Below are positions 38,974 through 50,387 of a stretch of DNA of 64,000 bases, piece by piece. The notes under the pieces were generated by a model. That model was given only the letters and a program-made list of their open reading frames with translations, was not told the DNA's origin and searched no databases. This DNA is from Streptomyces rubellomurinus (GTDB lineage: Bacteria > Actinomycetota > Actinomycetes > Streptomycetales > Streptomycetaceae): assembly GCF_000961885.1 (NCBI RefSeq), contig NZ_JZKH01000028.1:1-64000 (forward strand), given 5' to 3'. The position numbers and the translations under genes are program-made. The stretch's first letter is position 1; each line of letters opens with the position of its first letter.

Positions 38974-39196
38974 CTTCCACTCTCGAACGGTTGTTCCCGG
39001 CGCCCGGGCCGCCGCACGCGCGCGGCCCGGGGCGCGAAATTCCGGAAACCGACTGTCAGCCCGGCCACGGCCGCCCCTACCATGAGGCACGTCACACCCG
39101 GCCCGCCCGTCCAGGGCCCGCCTCCGTGCCCGCACCGGCGCCCCGGGGCCCCCGCGCCTCCCGACGCCGGCCGGGGTCTGCCCGAACGGGGTCCCC

Positions 39197-40048
39197 ATGT
39201 CCAACCCCCCGCCACTGCTCGCCGAGGACCGCCCCGACTACGAGCGCCTGCTCGGCGAAGCCCTGCGCGACCGCACCGTCCTCACCGCCCTGCGCGCCCC
39301 CGGCGCCCTCACCACCGCCCAGCTCCGCGTCCTCGCCCTGCGCGACGCCGACCGGATAGCCGCCGCGGCGGCCACCGAGTACGCCCACTACACCGCGCTG
39401 CGCGACAGCCTGCACCACACGCCCCCGCCGGAGGCCGGCACCGAGCCCACCGCCCCCGGCCTGCTCGCCCAGCTGCGCACCGGAGGCGGCGGCGCCGGGC
39501 TGTTCCCCGTCCTCACCGTGCTCACCCCGATCCTCGCCTGGGCCGCCGGCATCGCCCTGCTGCTGCTCGGCTGCCTGCTGCGCGCCGCCGACTCCACGCT
39601 CGCCCTCGGCCGCTCCCTCGCCACCGCCGGCTGGGTCGCCCTCGCCGCGGGCGTCGCCGCGATGGCGGTGGGCGTCACCGGGCTGGTGCTCACCGCCCTG
39701 CGCGACGGCGCCACCGCCCCGGCCGGCACCGACCGCGAGCTCGTCGCCGAACTGGCGGACGCCCGCCGGGAATGGCGCACCGCGCTGCGCGACCGCGGCC
39801 TGCTCCCGTACCTGCACGCCGCCCTGCCGGCCGTCCCCGGCGGACCGGGCGGCGACGGCGCGGACGGCGGGGGCGACGCGGACGCCCGGCCGACGCCGCA
39901 CTTCAGCAGCCCCGGGTACGAATCGCCGTCCTTCACCGGCCCGGACGCGACCGGGCGGGACTTCACCGGGCCGGACTTCACCGGCCCGAGCTTCACCGGC
40001 CCGTCCTACACCAGCCCGGACTTCACCGGGCCCGACGAGGTCGGTTGA
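39197..40048 (+). CDS. Membrane protein with FTGPD repeat tail
   Basis: A 283-residue protein. An N-terminal soluble helical part is followed by two membrane helices (LFPVLTVLTPILAWAAGIAL; ATAGWVALAAGVAAMAVGV), a cytoplasmic segment (ELVAELADARREWRTALRDR), and a C-terminal tail of repeated FTGPD/SFTGP units. Similar transmembrane proteins occur next to the phosphatase in Streptomyces. Function unknown. Weak ribosome site. Confidence 0.8.
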   Translation: MSNPPPLLAEDRPDYERLLGEALRDRTVLTALRAPGALTTAQLRVLALRDADRIAAAAATEYAHYTALRDSLHHTPPPEAGTEPTAPGLLAQLRTGGGGAGLFPVLTVLTPILAWAAGIALLLLGCLLRAADSTLALGRSLATAGWVALAAGVAAMAVGVTGLVLTALRDGATAPAGTDRELVAELADARREWRTALRDRGLLPYLHAALPAVPGGPGGDGADGGGDADARPTPHFSSPGYESPSFTGPDATGRDFTGPDFTGPSFTGPSYTSPDFTGPDEVG

Positions 40049-40151
40049 ATCTCCTCCCCGGCATCAAGATCTCTCCACAGATCGGATTAAATGTGCGGTA
40101 GCCATGGGGGGCCGCCGAAGGGTCGCGTCCCGACCTTTCCACGGAGGCCAC

Positions 40152-41510
40152 ATGACGGGCACAACCGCACGCCCCGAAAGCACCGAGAGCGAGCCGATAC
40201 CGCTACCACCGCTCGCCAGACCGGCGGTCCGGATCGCGCTCGCCGTCGGCATCGGAGCGGTCGCGCTGCTCGTGCGGTACCTCATGCTGCACTGGCAGTC
40301 GCTGGACTTCGGGTACTTCCTGCACCGCTGGTACCGGACCATCGAGCACAAGGGCGGCTTCCGCGCCCTCAAGGACACCGGCTTCGCGGACTACAACGTC
40401 CCCTACCTGTACCTGCTGGCCGCGCTCACCTACCTCCCGGGATCGGCGCTCGTCGGGATCAAGGCGATCTCCATCGCCTTCGACCTGCTCCAGGCCTTCT
40501 TCGTGTTCCGGATCGTCGCGCTGCGCTACCCCCGCCGCGACGCCTGGCAGCCGTTCGCGGCCGCGCTGCTCTCCCTGCTGCTGCCGACCGTCGCGGTGAA
40601 CAGCGGATGGTGGGCCCAGGCCGACGCGATCTACACCTCCTTCGTGCTGGGCGCCGTCTACTTCGTGCTCACCCGCCACCCGTGGTGGGCCTGCACGATG
40701 CTCGGCCTCGCCCTCGCGTTCAAGCTCCAGACCGTCTTCGTCTTCCCGTTCCTGCTGGTCATGCTCGTCACCCGGCGCGTGCTGTGGCGCAGCCTGCTCG
40801 CCGTCCCGGCGGTCTTCCTGGCCCTGGACGTCCCCGCGTTCCTGGTCGGCGCCGACCCCGGCAAGCTGCTCACCGTCTACACCCGGCAGGCCGACTCGTA
40901 CGCGCAGAAGCTCGCGCTCGACGCGCCCTCGGTGTACCAGTTCGTCAAGACGCCGGCCGACCCGCACCAGGTCGAGGCGATGCGCGGCACCGGCGTCCTG
41001 ATCGCCGGCGCTGTGGTGTGCGCCCTGATGGCACTGGCCCTGTTCTCCCGCACCGGGCGGCGGGCCCTGCGCAGCGGCGCCGCCCGGCCCACCCTCACCC
41101 AGAACCAGGTCCTGCTGACCGCCCTCTCCTCGGCGATCACGGTGCCGTTCCTGCTGCCGGCCATGCACGACCGCTACTTCTACCTCGCGGACGTGCTCAG
41201 CCTGGTCGCGGCCTTCTACCTGCCGCGCCGGCTCTGGTTCGTCCCGATCCTGGTGCAGACCGCGTCCTTCGCCAGCTACCTGCCGTTCCTGCGGCCGAAG
41301 ACGTACGCGTCGATGCTGGCCGAGGAGTACCAGTGGTCCACGCCCGTGTGGCAGCTGGTGGCCGCCTCGATGGGCGTCGCCGCCGTCGCCGTCCTGGTCG
41401 TGACCGCCCTGGAGTACCGCCACCGGAGCACCGGCCAGGGCCCCTTGGGCCCGGTCCGCTCCTCCGACGACGCGCCGCGCGAGCCGGAACCGCAGCTGCT
41501 GTCCTCCTGA
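40152..41510 (+). CDS. Integral-membrane glycosyltransferase-like protein
   Basis: A 452-residue polytopic protein (about ten helices) resembling GT-C glycosyltransferases that use polyprenyl-phosphate sugars. The first extracytoplasmic loop has the acidic-aromatic pattern DFGYFLHRWY...DYNVPYLYLLA, and later WWAQADAIYTSF and LPAMHDRYFYLAD. Start ATG behind ACGGAGG. It probably mannosylates proteins or envelope lipids outside the membrane. A gap of 103 bp separates it from the previous gene. Confidence 0.82.
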   Translation: MTGTTARPESTESEPIPLPPLARPAVRIALAVGIGAVALLVRYLMLHWQSLDFGYFLHRWYRTIEHKGGFRALKDTGFADYNVPYLYLLAALTYLPGSALVGIKAISIAFDLLQAFFVFRIVALRYPRRDAWQPFAAALLSLLLPTVAVNSGWWAQADAIYTSFVLGAVYFVLTRHPWWACTMLGLALAFKLQTVFVFPFLLVMLVTRRVLWRSLLAVPAVFLALDVPAFLVGADPGKLLTVYTRQADSYAQKLALDAPSVYQFVKTPADPHQVEAMRGTGVLIAGAVVCALMALALFSRTGRRALRSGAARPTLTQNQVLLTALSSAITVPFLLPAMHDRYFYLADVLSLVAAFYLPRRLWFVPILVQTASFASYLPFLRPKTYASMLAEEYQWSTPVWQLVAASMGVAAVAVLVVTALEYRHRSTGQGPLGPVRSSDDAPREPEPQLLSS

Positions 41511-41518
41511 GCCCCGGC

Positions 41519-42418
41519 TCAGGGCGTCGTCCGGGCCGCGGCGGCCGCCTCCGCCGCGGCCCGGACGAACTCCCGCACCCGCGCCGTCCCGTTGCCCGGC
41601 AGCCAGACCGGGCCGCGCTCGATCGGCGGCGCGTCGTGGATCGGCACGTACGCGACGTCCGGGCGCGGGTAGTAGCGGCGGGAGTGCTCGCCGACCGGGA
41701 GCACGCCCCGGCCCAGCGCCACCAGGCTGAGCATCTCGGAGAACGTCCGCCCGGCCGGGCCCTTCGGCACCGGCCGGCCGGACGGGGTGCGGTCCGGGGT
41801 GCGGTCGCGCTTGAAGCCGACCGAGGTCTGCGCCGGGTACTGCACCACGGGGTGGTCGGCCAGCACCTCCAGCGACACCGACTCCCGCCCGGCCAGCGGG
41901 TGGTCCGCCGCCACCGCCAGCACCCGCCGCTCGGTGAGCAGCACCGGCCCGCACTCCATCCCGCCGAAGGGGTACGAGGCGATCAAAACGTCCACCGTGC
42001 CGTCCAGCAGGCTCGCCCGGGAGTCGGTCAGCTGCACCTCGCGCACGTCCACCCGGCAGTCCGGGTGCCGCGCGCCGAACAGCGCCACCGCGCGCAGCAG
42101 CACCGGCGCGGTCTGCTCGCCGAGGAACGCCACCCGCAGCCCGCCCGACACTCCCCGGCTGGCGTCCACCGCCCGGCGCACCGCCGCCTCCATCGCGGCC
42201 ACCACCGGCGTCAGGTCCTCCACCAGCCGCGCCCCCACCGGCGTGAGCCGCACCGAGCGGCTGGTGCGCTCGAACAGCGGCCCGCCGATCCGGCGTTCCA
42301 GTTGCTTCACCAGCTGGCTGACCCGCCCGGTGGTCAGGTGCAGCCGCTCGGCCGTCCGGCCGAAGTGCAACTCCTCGGCCAGGGCCAGGAAGACCTCGAT
42401 CTCCAACCGTTCCAGCAT
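41519..42418 (-). CDS. LysR-family transcriptional regulator
   Basis: A 299-residue LysR regulator. The HTH is FLALAEELHFGRTAERLHLT followed by TGRVSQLVKQLE, and a substrate-binding domain follows. ATG at 42418 with a purine-rich GAGGGGGCGG site; the frame extends upstream but without homology. The 128 bp to the divergent VOC gene carry a CGTTGA...TCAACG inverted repeat (about 42434-42452) and a third CGTTGA copy, which would fit LysR sites. It probably controls the divergent gene. Confidence 0.88.
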   Translation of the reverse strand: MLERLEIEVFLALAEELHFGRTAERLHLTTGRVSQLVKQLERRIGGPLFERTSRSVRLTPVGARLVEDLTPVVAAMEAAVRRAVDASRGVSGGLRVAFLGEQTAPVLLRAVALFGARHPDCRVDVREVQLTDSRASLLDGTVDVLIASYPFGGMECGPVLLTERRVLAVAADHPLAGRESVSLEVLADHPVVQYPAQTSVGFKRDRTPDRTPSGRPVPKGPAGRTFSEMLSLVALGRGVLPVGEHSRRYYPRPDVAYVPIHDAPPIERGPVWLPGNGTARVREFVRAAAEAAAAARTTP

Positions 42419-42546
42419 CCGCCGCCCCCTCGACCGTTGAATCCAGCTCAACGATCGTACGGTGATCCACCGTTGAAGCCCGCCCCGGGACGGAGCATCG
42501 TGGAACCCGTCACCGCACCGCCCCCTCACCCGTGGAGCCGGCCACC

Positions 42547-42936
42547 ATGCGCGTCATCGCCCTCGACCACCTCGTCCTCAACGTCGCCGACATCGAGCGG
42601 TCCCTGGACTTCTACACCGGCCTGCTCGGCCTGGAGCCCGTCCGGGTCGACGAGTGGCGGGCCGGCCAGGTCTCCTTCCCCTCCGTCCGGGTCAACGCCG
42701 GCACCATCATCGACCTGTTCCACCGCCCCCGGCACGAGTCCAACGTCGACCACATCTGCCTCACCGTCGAACCCCTCGACTGGCAGGAGGTCGTCGACTC
42801 CGGCGTCTTCACCGTCCTCGACGGCCCCGGCCCCCGCTACGGCGCCCGCGGCACCGCCACCTCCCTGTACGTCCAGGACCCGGACGGCAACACCGTCGAA
42901 CTCCGCTGGTACCCCCAGGACGTGCCGAGCGCCTGA
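42547..42936 (+). CDS. VOC/glyoxalase-family protein
   Basis: A 129-residue vicinal-oxygen-chelate protein. LDHLVLNVADIERSLDFYTG carries the first metal His; VDHICLTVEP and the C-terminal DPDGNTVELRWYP supply the other ligands. The family covers dioxygenases, glyoxalases and resistance proteins; the substrate is unknown. GGAG lies 9 nt before the ATG. Divergent from the LysR gene, the usual arrangement for its target. Confidence 0.88.
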   Translation: MRVIALDHLVLNVADIERSLDFYTGLLGLEPVRVDEWRAGQVSFPSVRVNAGTIIDLFHRPRHESNVDHICLTVEPLDWQEVVDSGVFTVLDGPGPRYGARGTATSLYVQDPDGNTVELRWYPQDVPSA

Positions 42937-42968
42937 GGTACTACAGCTCGGGCAGCCGCGCCCCCGGC

Positions 42969-43937
42969 TCAGAAGCCGGTCGGGCGGCGGGGTGTGTAGC
43001 CGGCCTCCAGGGCCCCGGTCTCGTCGGCGTCGAGGCGGACGGCGAGGGCGGCGGCCGCGTCGTCCAGGTGGGCGGGCCGCGTCGCGCCGATGACGGGGGC
43101 GGCGACGGTCGGGTTGCCGAGCACCCAGGCCAGGGCCACCCGTGCCATCGGCAGGCCGCGCCGGGCCGCGACCCGCTGGACGGCGTCGACGATCGGACGG
43201 TCGACGCCCTCGAAGAAGCGCCGCCCGACCGGATCGCTCGCCGAGCGCTCGGTGCCCTGCCCGTACGGACGGGCCAGGCGCCCCGAGGCGAGCGGGCACC
43301 AGGGCAGGCTGGCGACGCCCTGGTCCGCGAGCAGCGGGAACATCTCCCGCTCGTCCTCGCGCTGCACCAGGCTGTACTGGTTCTGCATCGACACGAAGCC
43401 CGGCCCGCCCAGCCGCCGCGCGACGTCCTGCAGCTTCGCGAACTGCCACGCCCACATGGAGGAGGCGCCGAGGTGGCGGACCTTCCCCGCCGCCACCGCC
43501 TCCTGCAGGGCCGCCACCGTCTCCTCCACCGGAGTGCCCGGGTCGAACCGGTGGATCTGGTAGAGGTCGATGTAGTCGGTGCCGAGGCGCCGCAGCGAGG
43601 CGTCCACCTGGTCGAGCACCGCCCGCCGGGACAGCCCCGAGCCGCCCGGGCCGTCGTGCATCGGGAGGCCGACCTTGGTGGCGACGACCACGTCCTCGCG
43701 CCGGGTGTACCTCCGGACGGCCCGGCCGACGATCTCCTCCGAGGTGCCGCCGCCGTACACGTTGGCGGTGTCCCACAGCGTGATGCCCAGCTCGACGGCC
43801 CTGCGGAACAGCGGCGCCGCGGCCTCCTCGCCGAGGGACCAGGGGTTGTGCCCGTGCGCCGGGTCGCCGAACCCCATGCAGCCGAGCGCGATCCGGCTGA
43901 CCGTCAGGTCCGTGCCGCCGAGCTTCCCGTACTCCAT
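42969..43937 (-). CDS. Aldo-keto reductase
   Basis: A 322-residue AKR barrel. The catalytic set is visible: D in WDTANVYGGG with Y, K in VVVATKVG, and H in YQIHRFD. The C-terminal NADPH site is GATRPAHLDDAAAA. It reduces aldehydes or ketones; the substrate is unknown. It is followed on the same strand, with an 11-bp gap, by the FMN reductase gene upstream, so the two redox enzymes are probably co-transcribed. Confidence 0.93.
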   Translation of the reverse strand: MEYGKLGGTDLTVSRIALGCMGFGDPAHGHNPWSLGEEAAAPLFRRAVELGITLWDTANVYGGGTSEEIVGRAVRRYTRREDVVVATKVGLPMHDGPGGSGLSRRAVLDQVDASLRRLGTDYIDLYQIHRFDPGTPVEETVAALQEAVAAGKVRHLGASSMWAWQFAKLQDVARRLGGPGFVSMQNQYSLVQREDEREMFPLLADQGVASLPWCPLASGRLARPYGQGTERSASDPVGRRFFEGVDRPIVDAVQRVAARRGLPMARVALAWVLGNPTVAAPVIGATRPAHLDDAAAALAVRLDADETGALEAGYTPRRPTGF

Positions 43938-43948
43938 CGTCGCCGCCC

Positions 43949-44554
43949 TCACGCCGGGTACGGCGCGACGGCCTTGGCGTTCTTCAAGGCACCAGCCCAC
44001 CAGAAGAGTTGGTCCAGCAGGGTCGTGGCGTAGCCGGCCGCCGCGGGGTCCAGCGGGCTGCCGTCCTGCCAGGCGGTGAAGTAGTTCGGGAAGGCCAGGC
44101 CGTCCCGGATGGTCACCGCGTGCAGCTCGGTCAGCACGTTCTCCAGGTGCAGCACCGCGTGCCGGCCGCCGGCCGCGCCGCCGTAGCTGACGAAGGCCAC
44201 CGGCTTGGCCGTCCACTGGGTGAAGTGCCAGTCGATGGCGGCCTTCAGCGAGGCCGGGTAGCTGTGGTTGTACTCGGGGGTGACGATCAGGAAGGCGTCC
44301 GCGCCCTCCAGGGCCTCGGTCAGCCGCGCCATCCCGGCCGGGCGGGGGTAGCCGTCGCCCGCGAACTTCGGCGAGGACGCCGGCAGGGCCAGCGGCAGCT
44401 CCACCTCCGCGAGGTCGACCACCTCCACCTCGAACCCGCCGTGGGCGGTGGCCTGTTCGGCCACCCACGAGGACACCACCGGGCCGAACCGGCCGTCCCG
44501 GACGCTTCCGACGATGATCACCAGCTTGTGCGTGTCGTGCTCCGTGTTCTCCAT
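43949..44554 (-). CDS. NADPH-dependent FMN reductase
   Basis: A 201-residue flavodoxin-fold reductase. IVGSVRDGRFGPVVSSW is the phosphate loop, and FLIVTPEYNHSYPASLKAAI, with the YGGAAGGRHA loop, is typical of ArsH/YieF-like quinone or azo reductases. First gene of a two-gene operon with the aldo-keto reductase. Divergent from the XRE regulator, its likely controller. Confidence 0.92.
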   Translation of the reverse strand: MENTEHDTHKLVIIVGSVRDGRFGPVVSSWVAEQATAHGGFEVEVVDLAEVELPLALPASSPKFAGDGYPRPAGMARLTEALEGADAFLIVTPEYNHSYPASLKAAIDWHFTQWTAKPVAFVSYGGAAGGRHAVLHLENVLTELHAVTIRDGLAFPNYFTAWQDGSPLDPAAAGYATTLLDQLFWWAGALKNAKAVAPYPA

Positions 44555-44656
44555 GGCCACCACTCTTCGCCCGGCCCGCCGCCGCAACCAGGCCGCGCTC
44601 AGGCTGGCCCCCGCAGGGCCAGGCTGAGCTCCGCCGCGCGCCGTACGCTGCTGCCC

Positions 44657-45493
44657 ATGGGGACACCACTGGGGGACTTCGTCCGGGCCAAGCGCGACAG
44701 CATCCAGCCGGAGGCGCTGGGCCTGCCCGACCACGGCCGCCGCCGCTCGCCCGGCCTGCGGCGCTCCGACCTCGCCGCCCGGGCCGGCATCAGCGTCGAG
44801 TACCTGACCCGCATCGAGCAGGGCCGCGACCGCAACCCCTCGACGCCGATCGTCAACGCCCTCGCGGACGCCCTCAGTCTCGCCCCCGCCGAACGCACCC
44901 ACCTGCGCTACCTCGCCAAGATCACCGGCGGCGAGTGCGCCGGCCGCACCCGGCCCGCACCCCCGCGCCGCGACGTCCGCCCGACCGTCCTCGCGACGCT
45001 GCGCCTGCTCGAACCCGGCATCGCCGCCGTCACCAACCGGCTCGGCGACGTCCTCGCCCGCACCAGCGGCTACGAACTCACCCTCGGCGCCGCCGGTCTG
45101 CTCGACACCGACGCCCCGAACCTGACCCGCTACGTCTTCACCGACCCGGCCGCCCGGACGCTCTTCCCCGACTGGGACGACGTCGCCGACGAGCAGGCCT
45201 TCGACCTCTGGCTCGGCCCGTCCGTCGAGAACTCCGAGTGGCTCACCACCGAGCTCGCCCCCGTCGCCGGCCCCGACTTCACCGCCCGCCTCAACCGGCA
45301 CACCGTCCCGCGCCGCGGCGTCCTGCGCCTCGACCACCCCTCGGGCGACCGGCTCAGGCTCCACCGCGAGACCATGGAACTCGCCGCCGAAGCCCAGCAG
45401 TTGACCGTCTACCTGCCGGCCGACGAGGCGACCGAGCAGGCCCTCGACCGGCTCCGCCACCCCGCCCCGCAGCGGCTGCGCGCCATCTCCTGA
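44657..45493 (+). CDS. XRE-family regulator with MmyB-like ligand domain
   Basis: A 278-residue regulator. The HTH (RRSDLAARAGISVEYLTRIE then QGRDRNPS) is followed by a PAS-like MmyB domain (about residues 110-270) thought to bind fatty acids. Such regulators usually control a divergent oxidoreductase operon, and here the FMN reductase lies 102 bp away on the other strand. Confidence 0.92.
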   Translation: MGTPLGDFVRAKRDSIQPEALGLPDHGRRRSPGLRRSDLAARAGISVEYLTRIEQGRDRNPSTPIVNALADALSLAPAERTHLRYLAKITGGECAGRTRPAPPRRDVRPTVLATLRLLEPGIAAVTNRLGDVLARTSGYELTLGAAGLLDTDAPNLTRYVFTDPAARTLFPDWDDVADEQAFDLWLGPSVENSEWLTTELAPVAGPDFTARLNRHTVPRRGVLRLDHPSGDRLRLHRETMELAAEAQQLTVYLPADEATEQALDRLRHPAPQRLRAIS

Positions 45494-45610
45494 CGCCCCC
45501 ACGCGAACCGCGGCGGCCGAGGCGGCCGGGACAGCCTTGGGCAGGCCGGTAGTCCGGGCAGCAGCGGACGGAAACACGTGAATTCCCGATATCCCCGGCC
45601 CGGGAACGCC

Positions 45611-45645
45611 GGAGCGCCGCCCCGATCGCCTCGGGGCGGCGCTCC
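45611..45645 (-). terminator. 15-bp stem, original thiC terminator
   Basis: GGAGCGCCGCCCCGA (45611-45625), loop TCGCC, exact complement (45631-45645). It lies 12 bp past the stop of the displaced thiC 3' end, so it is probably the native terminator of thiC before the insertion. Confidence 0.8.
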
Positions 45646-45657
45646 GTCATCGGACCG

Positions 45658-45823
45658 TCAGTCGGCCAGCGGCAGGTAGACGCGGTTGCCCTGCGCGGCG
45701 AACTCCTCCGACTTGGCCTGCATGCCGGCCAGCGCCTCGGCGTCGAAGTCGGTGGTGACGGCGGTGGAGCCGTCGCCGTGCTCGTCGCGGATCTTCTGGG
45801 AGATCTTCATCGAGCAGAACTTC
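45658..45823 (-). pseudogene. Displaced 3' end of thiC
   Basis: The last 55 codons of a thiC gene without the rest: [20 protein letters not shown], then DFDAEALAGMQAKSEEF and AAQGNRVYLPLAD. It aligns end to end with the C-terminus of the intact ThiC at 48358 but differs in sequence and is more GC-rich, like the host. Upstream of 45823 the similarity stops abruptly. It is followed by its own terminator. I interpret it as the original host thiC tail left behind after integration of a mobile element. Confidence 0.85.
45802..45823. other. Putative attachment site, left copy
   Basis: A 22-bp stretch identical to 48496-48517, coding for KFCSMKI of ThiC next to its iron-sulphur cysteine motif. Sequence diverges immediately on both sides, as expected for an integrase crossover core. 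Confidence 0.7.
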
Positions 45824-46258
45824 TGTCTGAAGCCTGCATATGTGGCTGCCCACGCGCGTTTCCTCCATCGATCGGTGCGCCGCATCGACCGCCAGCTACA
45901 TGTCCACGGACCCAAGTTGTCACTGACCGCGCGGGTCGAGACGTTGTGCCTGGTGCTCCAGGGCATCGGCATGTACCGGCCGCTCGCCGCGCACCTACGG
46001 TGACAGGGACCTGGGGCTGGGCCCTCCGGTGGGCGCGCACCACGGCCCTCCAACTCCATTGGTCCAGAACAGCCTTGGCAGAGAGCCTCTCCCGGCCATA
46101 AGTGACCCGACCTGCCTGCCACACTCGGAACCATCACCGTGCTCGTCGGAAGCTGACTAGAGTGAGTGCGGTCCGCCTCGGCCTCGACTGAAGCTCTCAG
46201 TCAAGACGAGGCCTCCAACAACCGAACCAGCCGTCTCTCTGGCGAATGGAACTCATCG

Positions 46259-47473
46259 ATGGCAGCTACCACCGCCCAGCATGGACTGGCCCGGATCGAG
46301 AGCCTGCGGGTGCGCAACTACCGCGTCCTCCGCGACTTGGAGCTGTCGGAGATCACTCCTCTAACTGTATTCGCTGGGCCAAACGGCAGTGGAAAGTCCA
46401 CCCTATTTGATGTATTCGCTTTTCTGGCGGAATGCTTCGATGACGGGCTCCGTCGCGCGTGGGACCGCCGTGGACGTGGGCGGGAAATTAGGTCACGCGG
46501 CTCATCGGGGGCCGTCGAGTTCGAAATCAAGTATCGCGAGCCAGGTCTGACGCCGATCACTTATCACCTTGCGATCGAAGATGGGGCTAAAGGTCCCGTG
46601 GTTGCATCGGAGTCGCTGAAGTGGCGCCGAGGAAAGCAGTATGGGAAGCCGTACACGTTTCTTGACTTCAAGTACGGCGAGGGGACAGTCATCGCCGGCG
46701 AGACCCCGGAAGAACAAGACAGGCGAGTCCCGGAAAGATTGACTTCCCCAGACCTTCTCGCGGTTAGCACCCTGGGTCAGCTGGCCGCACACCCTCGTGT
46801 CAATGCTCTCCGGCGATTCATTACGGGGTGGTACCTCTCATACATCTCCGCTGATGATGCACGCGGCACCCCTGAGTCGGGACCCCAAGAGCGACTTTCG
46901 AGGACCGGTGACAATCTTCCCAATGTGATGCAATACCTGGATGAGCAACATCCGGAACGCCTCAAGGAGATTCTCCGAATCCTCGCTGCCCGCGTGCCTC
47001 AGCTGCAGGAAGTAAAAACGCGCCCGCTGGATGACGGCAGGCTTCTTCTGCAGGTGAAAGACGCGCCATTTGCCGATCCCGTGCAGTCGCGATGGGCATC
47101 TGACGGTACATTGAAGATGCTTTCCTATCTGATTGCGCTGTATGATCCGGAGCCACCTAGCCTAATCGGAATCGAAGAGCCCGAGAATCATCTGCACCCT
47201 CGACTCCTGGTGGAGCTGGCTGAAGAATGCCGGGCCGCCGCTGAGCGGGGCCAGGTATTCGTTTCTACCCACTCGCCATTTCTTGTAAATGGCATTAGGC
47301 CGAATGAGCTTCGAGTTCTCTATCGCGATCAAACCGGATACACGAAGGCGTTTCGCGCTTCGGACAGCCAGGCCATTCGCTCCCACGTCGACTCTGGGGC
47401 ACTGCTTGGCGATCTCTGGATGGAAGGGTACTTCAACCACGGAGACCCGTTGAGTCCCGAGTCGGCTCGGTGA
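46259..47473 (+). CDS. RecF/OLD-like AAA ATPase, putative defence protein
   Basis: A 404-residue SMC/RecF-type ATPase of the COG4637 kind. It begins [20 protein letters not shown], with Walker [10 protein letters not shown] at about residues 39-47, an ABC-like signature [19 protein letters not shown], Walker [15 protein letters not shown] near 300, and switch STHSPFLVN near 336. No nuclease domain is fused. The start ATG at 46259 gives the family N-terminus. The partner gene begins 7 bp after the stop. ATPases of this type paired with TOPRIM-like proteins occur in phage-defence systems (OLD/Gabija, PARIS, AbiL). Lower GC than its surroundings indicates transfer. Confidence 0.85.
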   Translation: MAATTAQHGLARIESLRVRNYRVLRDLELSEITPLTVFAGPNGSGKSTLFDVFAFLAECFDDGLRRAWDRRGRGREIRSRGSSGAVEFEIKYREPGLTPITYHLAIEDGAKGPVVASESLKWRRGKQYGKPYTFLDFKYGEGTVIAGETPEEQDRRVPERLTSPDLLAVSTLGQLAAHPRVNALRRFITGWYLSYISADDARGTPESGPQERLSRTGDNLPNVMQYLDEQHPERLKEILRILAARVPQLQEVKTRPLDDGRLLLQVKDAPFADPVQSRWASDGTLKMLSYLIALYDPEPPSLIGIEEPENHLHPRLLVELAEECRAAAERGQVFVSTHSPFLVNGIRPNELRVLYRDQTGYTKAFRASDSQAIRSHVDSGALLGDLWMEGYFNHGDPLSPESAR

Positions 47474-47480
47474 GGGGTCG

Positions 47481-48101
47481 ATGCTGGAAATTCTTCTCGA
47501 AGAGCCGAGCGCAGAGGCTCTGATTCAGAAGCTCGCCCCAATTATTGCTCCGGGCGTGCAGCAGGGTAGGGATTACGAGCTTCGCGTATTCCAGGGAAAA
47601 GATGACTTGCTCCGAAAGCTTCCGCAGCGCCTTTCCGGATACGGGAGCTGGGCGGCGGCTGGAAATATCAGATTTCTGATTCTCGTTGATCGTGACGATG
47701 ATGACTGCTTGGCGCTGAAGAGTCGGCTGAACGAGATGGTCAGCAAGGTGGACGGTCTGAGTATGCTCGTCGGTGCAGAGCCGGCTGCGGGAGGGCACGT
47801 TAAGGTCAGGATTGCTTGCGAGGAGATCGAGGCCTGGATGCTCGGAGATCCAGATGCCCTCCGTGCTGCCTATCCAAGACTACCGAAGGCCTTCGAGAAG
47901 AAATCGCAATATCGAGAGCCTGATTCGATTAAGGGTGGCACCTGGGAGAGGCTCGAAAAACTTCTTCAGGATTACGGATACTTCCCCGGCGGGCTACGGA
48001 AGATGGAGCTTGCTCGGGCAGTTGGACCGCTCATGCAGCCAGACATCAATGGGTCATCCAGCTTTCGACAATTCTGCGATGCATTCAGATTGCTTATCTA
48101 A
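47481..48101 (+). CDS. DUF4276/TOPRIM-like partner protein
   Basis: A 206-residue protein, ATG preceded by GAGGGG. The N-terminal ILLEEPSAEALIQKL corresponds to the glutamate motif of TOPRIM-like proteins, and LILVDRDDDDC (D70-D75) to the DxD motif. CEEIEAWMLGDPDALRAAYP is the diagnostic block of DUF4276. It is translated right after the ATPase and probably forms a complex with it, the TOPRIM-like domain acting as the metal-dependent nuclease or effector. DNA is about 55 percent GC in places, far below the host. Confidence 0.8.
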   Translation: MLEILLEEPSAEALIQKLAPIIAPGVQQGRDYELRVFQGKDDLLRKLPQRLSGYGSWAAAGNIRFLILVDRDDDDCLALKSRLNEMVSKVDGLSMLVGAEPAAGGHVKVRIACEEIEAWMLGDPDALRAAYPRLPKAFEKKSQYREPDSIKGGTWERLEKLLQDYGYFPGGLRKMELARAVGPLMQPDINGSSSFRQFCDAFRLLI

Positions 48102-48291
48102 ATGCATGGCCTGTCGGTTGCCAGTCAGTCTTGTAGGCCATCATTGGGCAGAGGCCGTTCTCCTTGACGGATGTCCATCCGAGGGTTCGTTCCCGCTTCC
48201 GCGACTGAGCCAGAGTCATACCTGCAACTACTTCGTCCAATCAAGAACTCTGGGCCGCTGCCAGGAGGCACCTCGTCAGCCGCCGGCGCCT

Positions 48292-48326
48292 GGATCCCGG
48301 ACAACGGCTGGCCGTGTCCGGGATCC
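48292..48326. terminator. 12-bp stem terminator after intact thiC
   Basis: GGATCCCGGACA pairs with TGTCCGGGATCC across a loop that can itself fold. It lies 32 bp past the thiC stop and can also stop transcription from the ATPase operon. The rest of 48102-48357 shows no gene. Confidence 0.75.
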
Positions 48327-48357
48327 CTGAGACAGCCAGCCGTTCCGATCCAGGGCG

Positions 48358-50300
<1,943 letters not shown>

Positions 50301-50387
50301 CGTCCGCAGGCGGGTTGCCTGCGCATGACGCCCAACACCGTAGCGAGCCGATCGCCGCAGGTCCAGACGGCCACCGGGGGAAATGCC

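Noticed and set aside
45686..46003. Plus-strand frame ending in RVETLCLVLQGIGMYRPL at the left end of the thiC island
   Set aside because: Could be a relic of an element gene, but no family is recognisable and the first part is antisense thiC.
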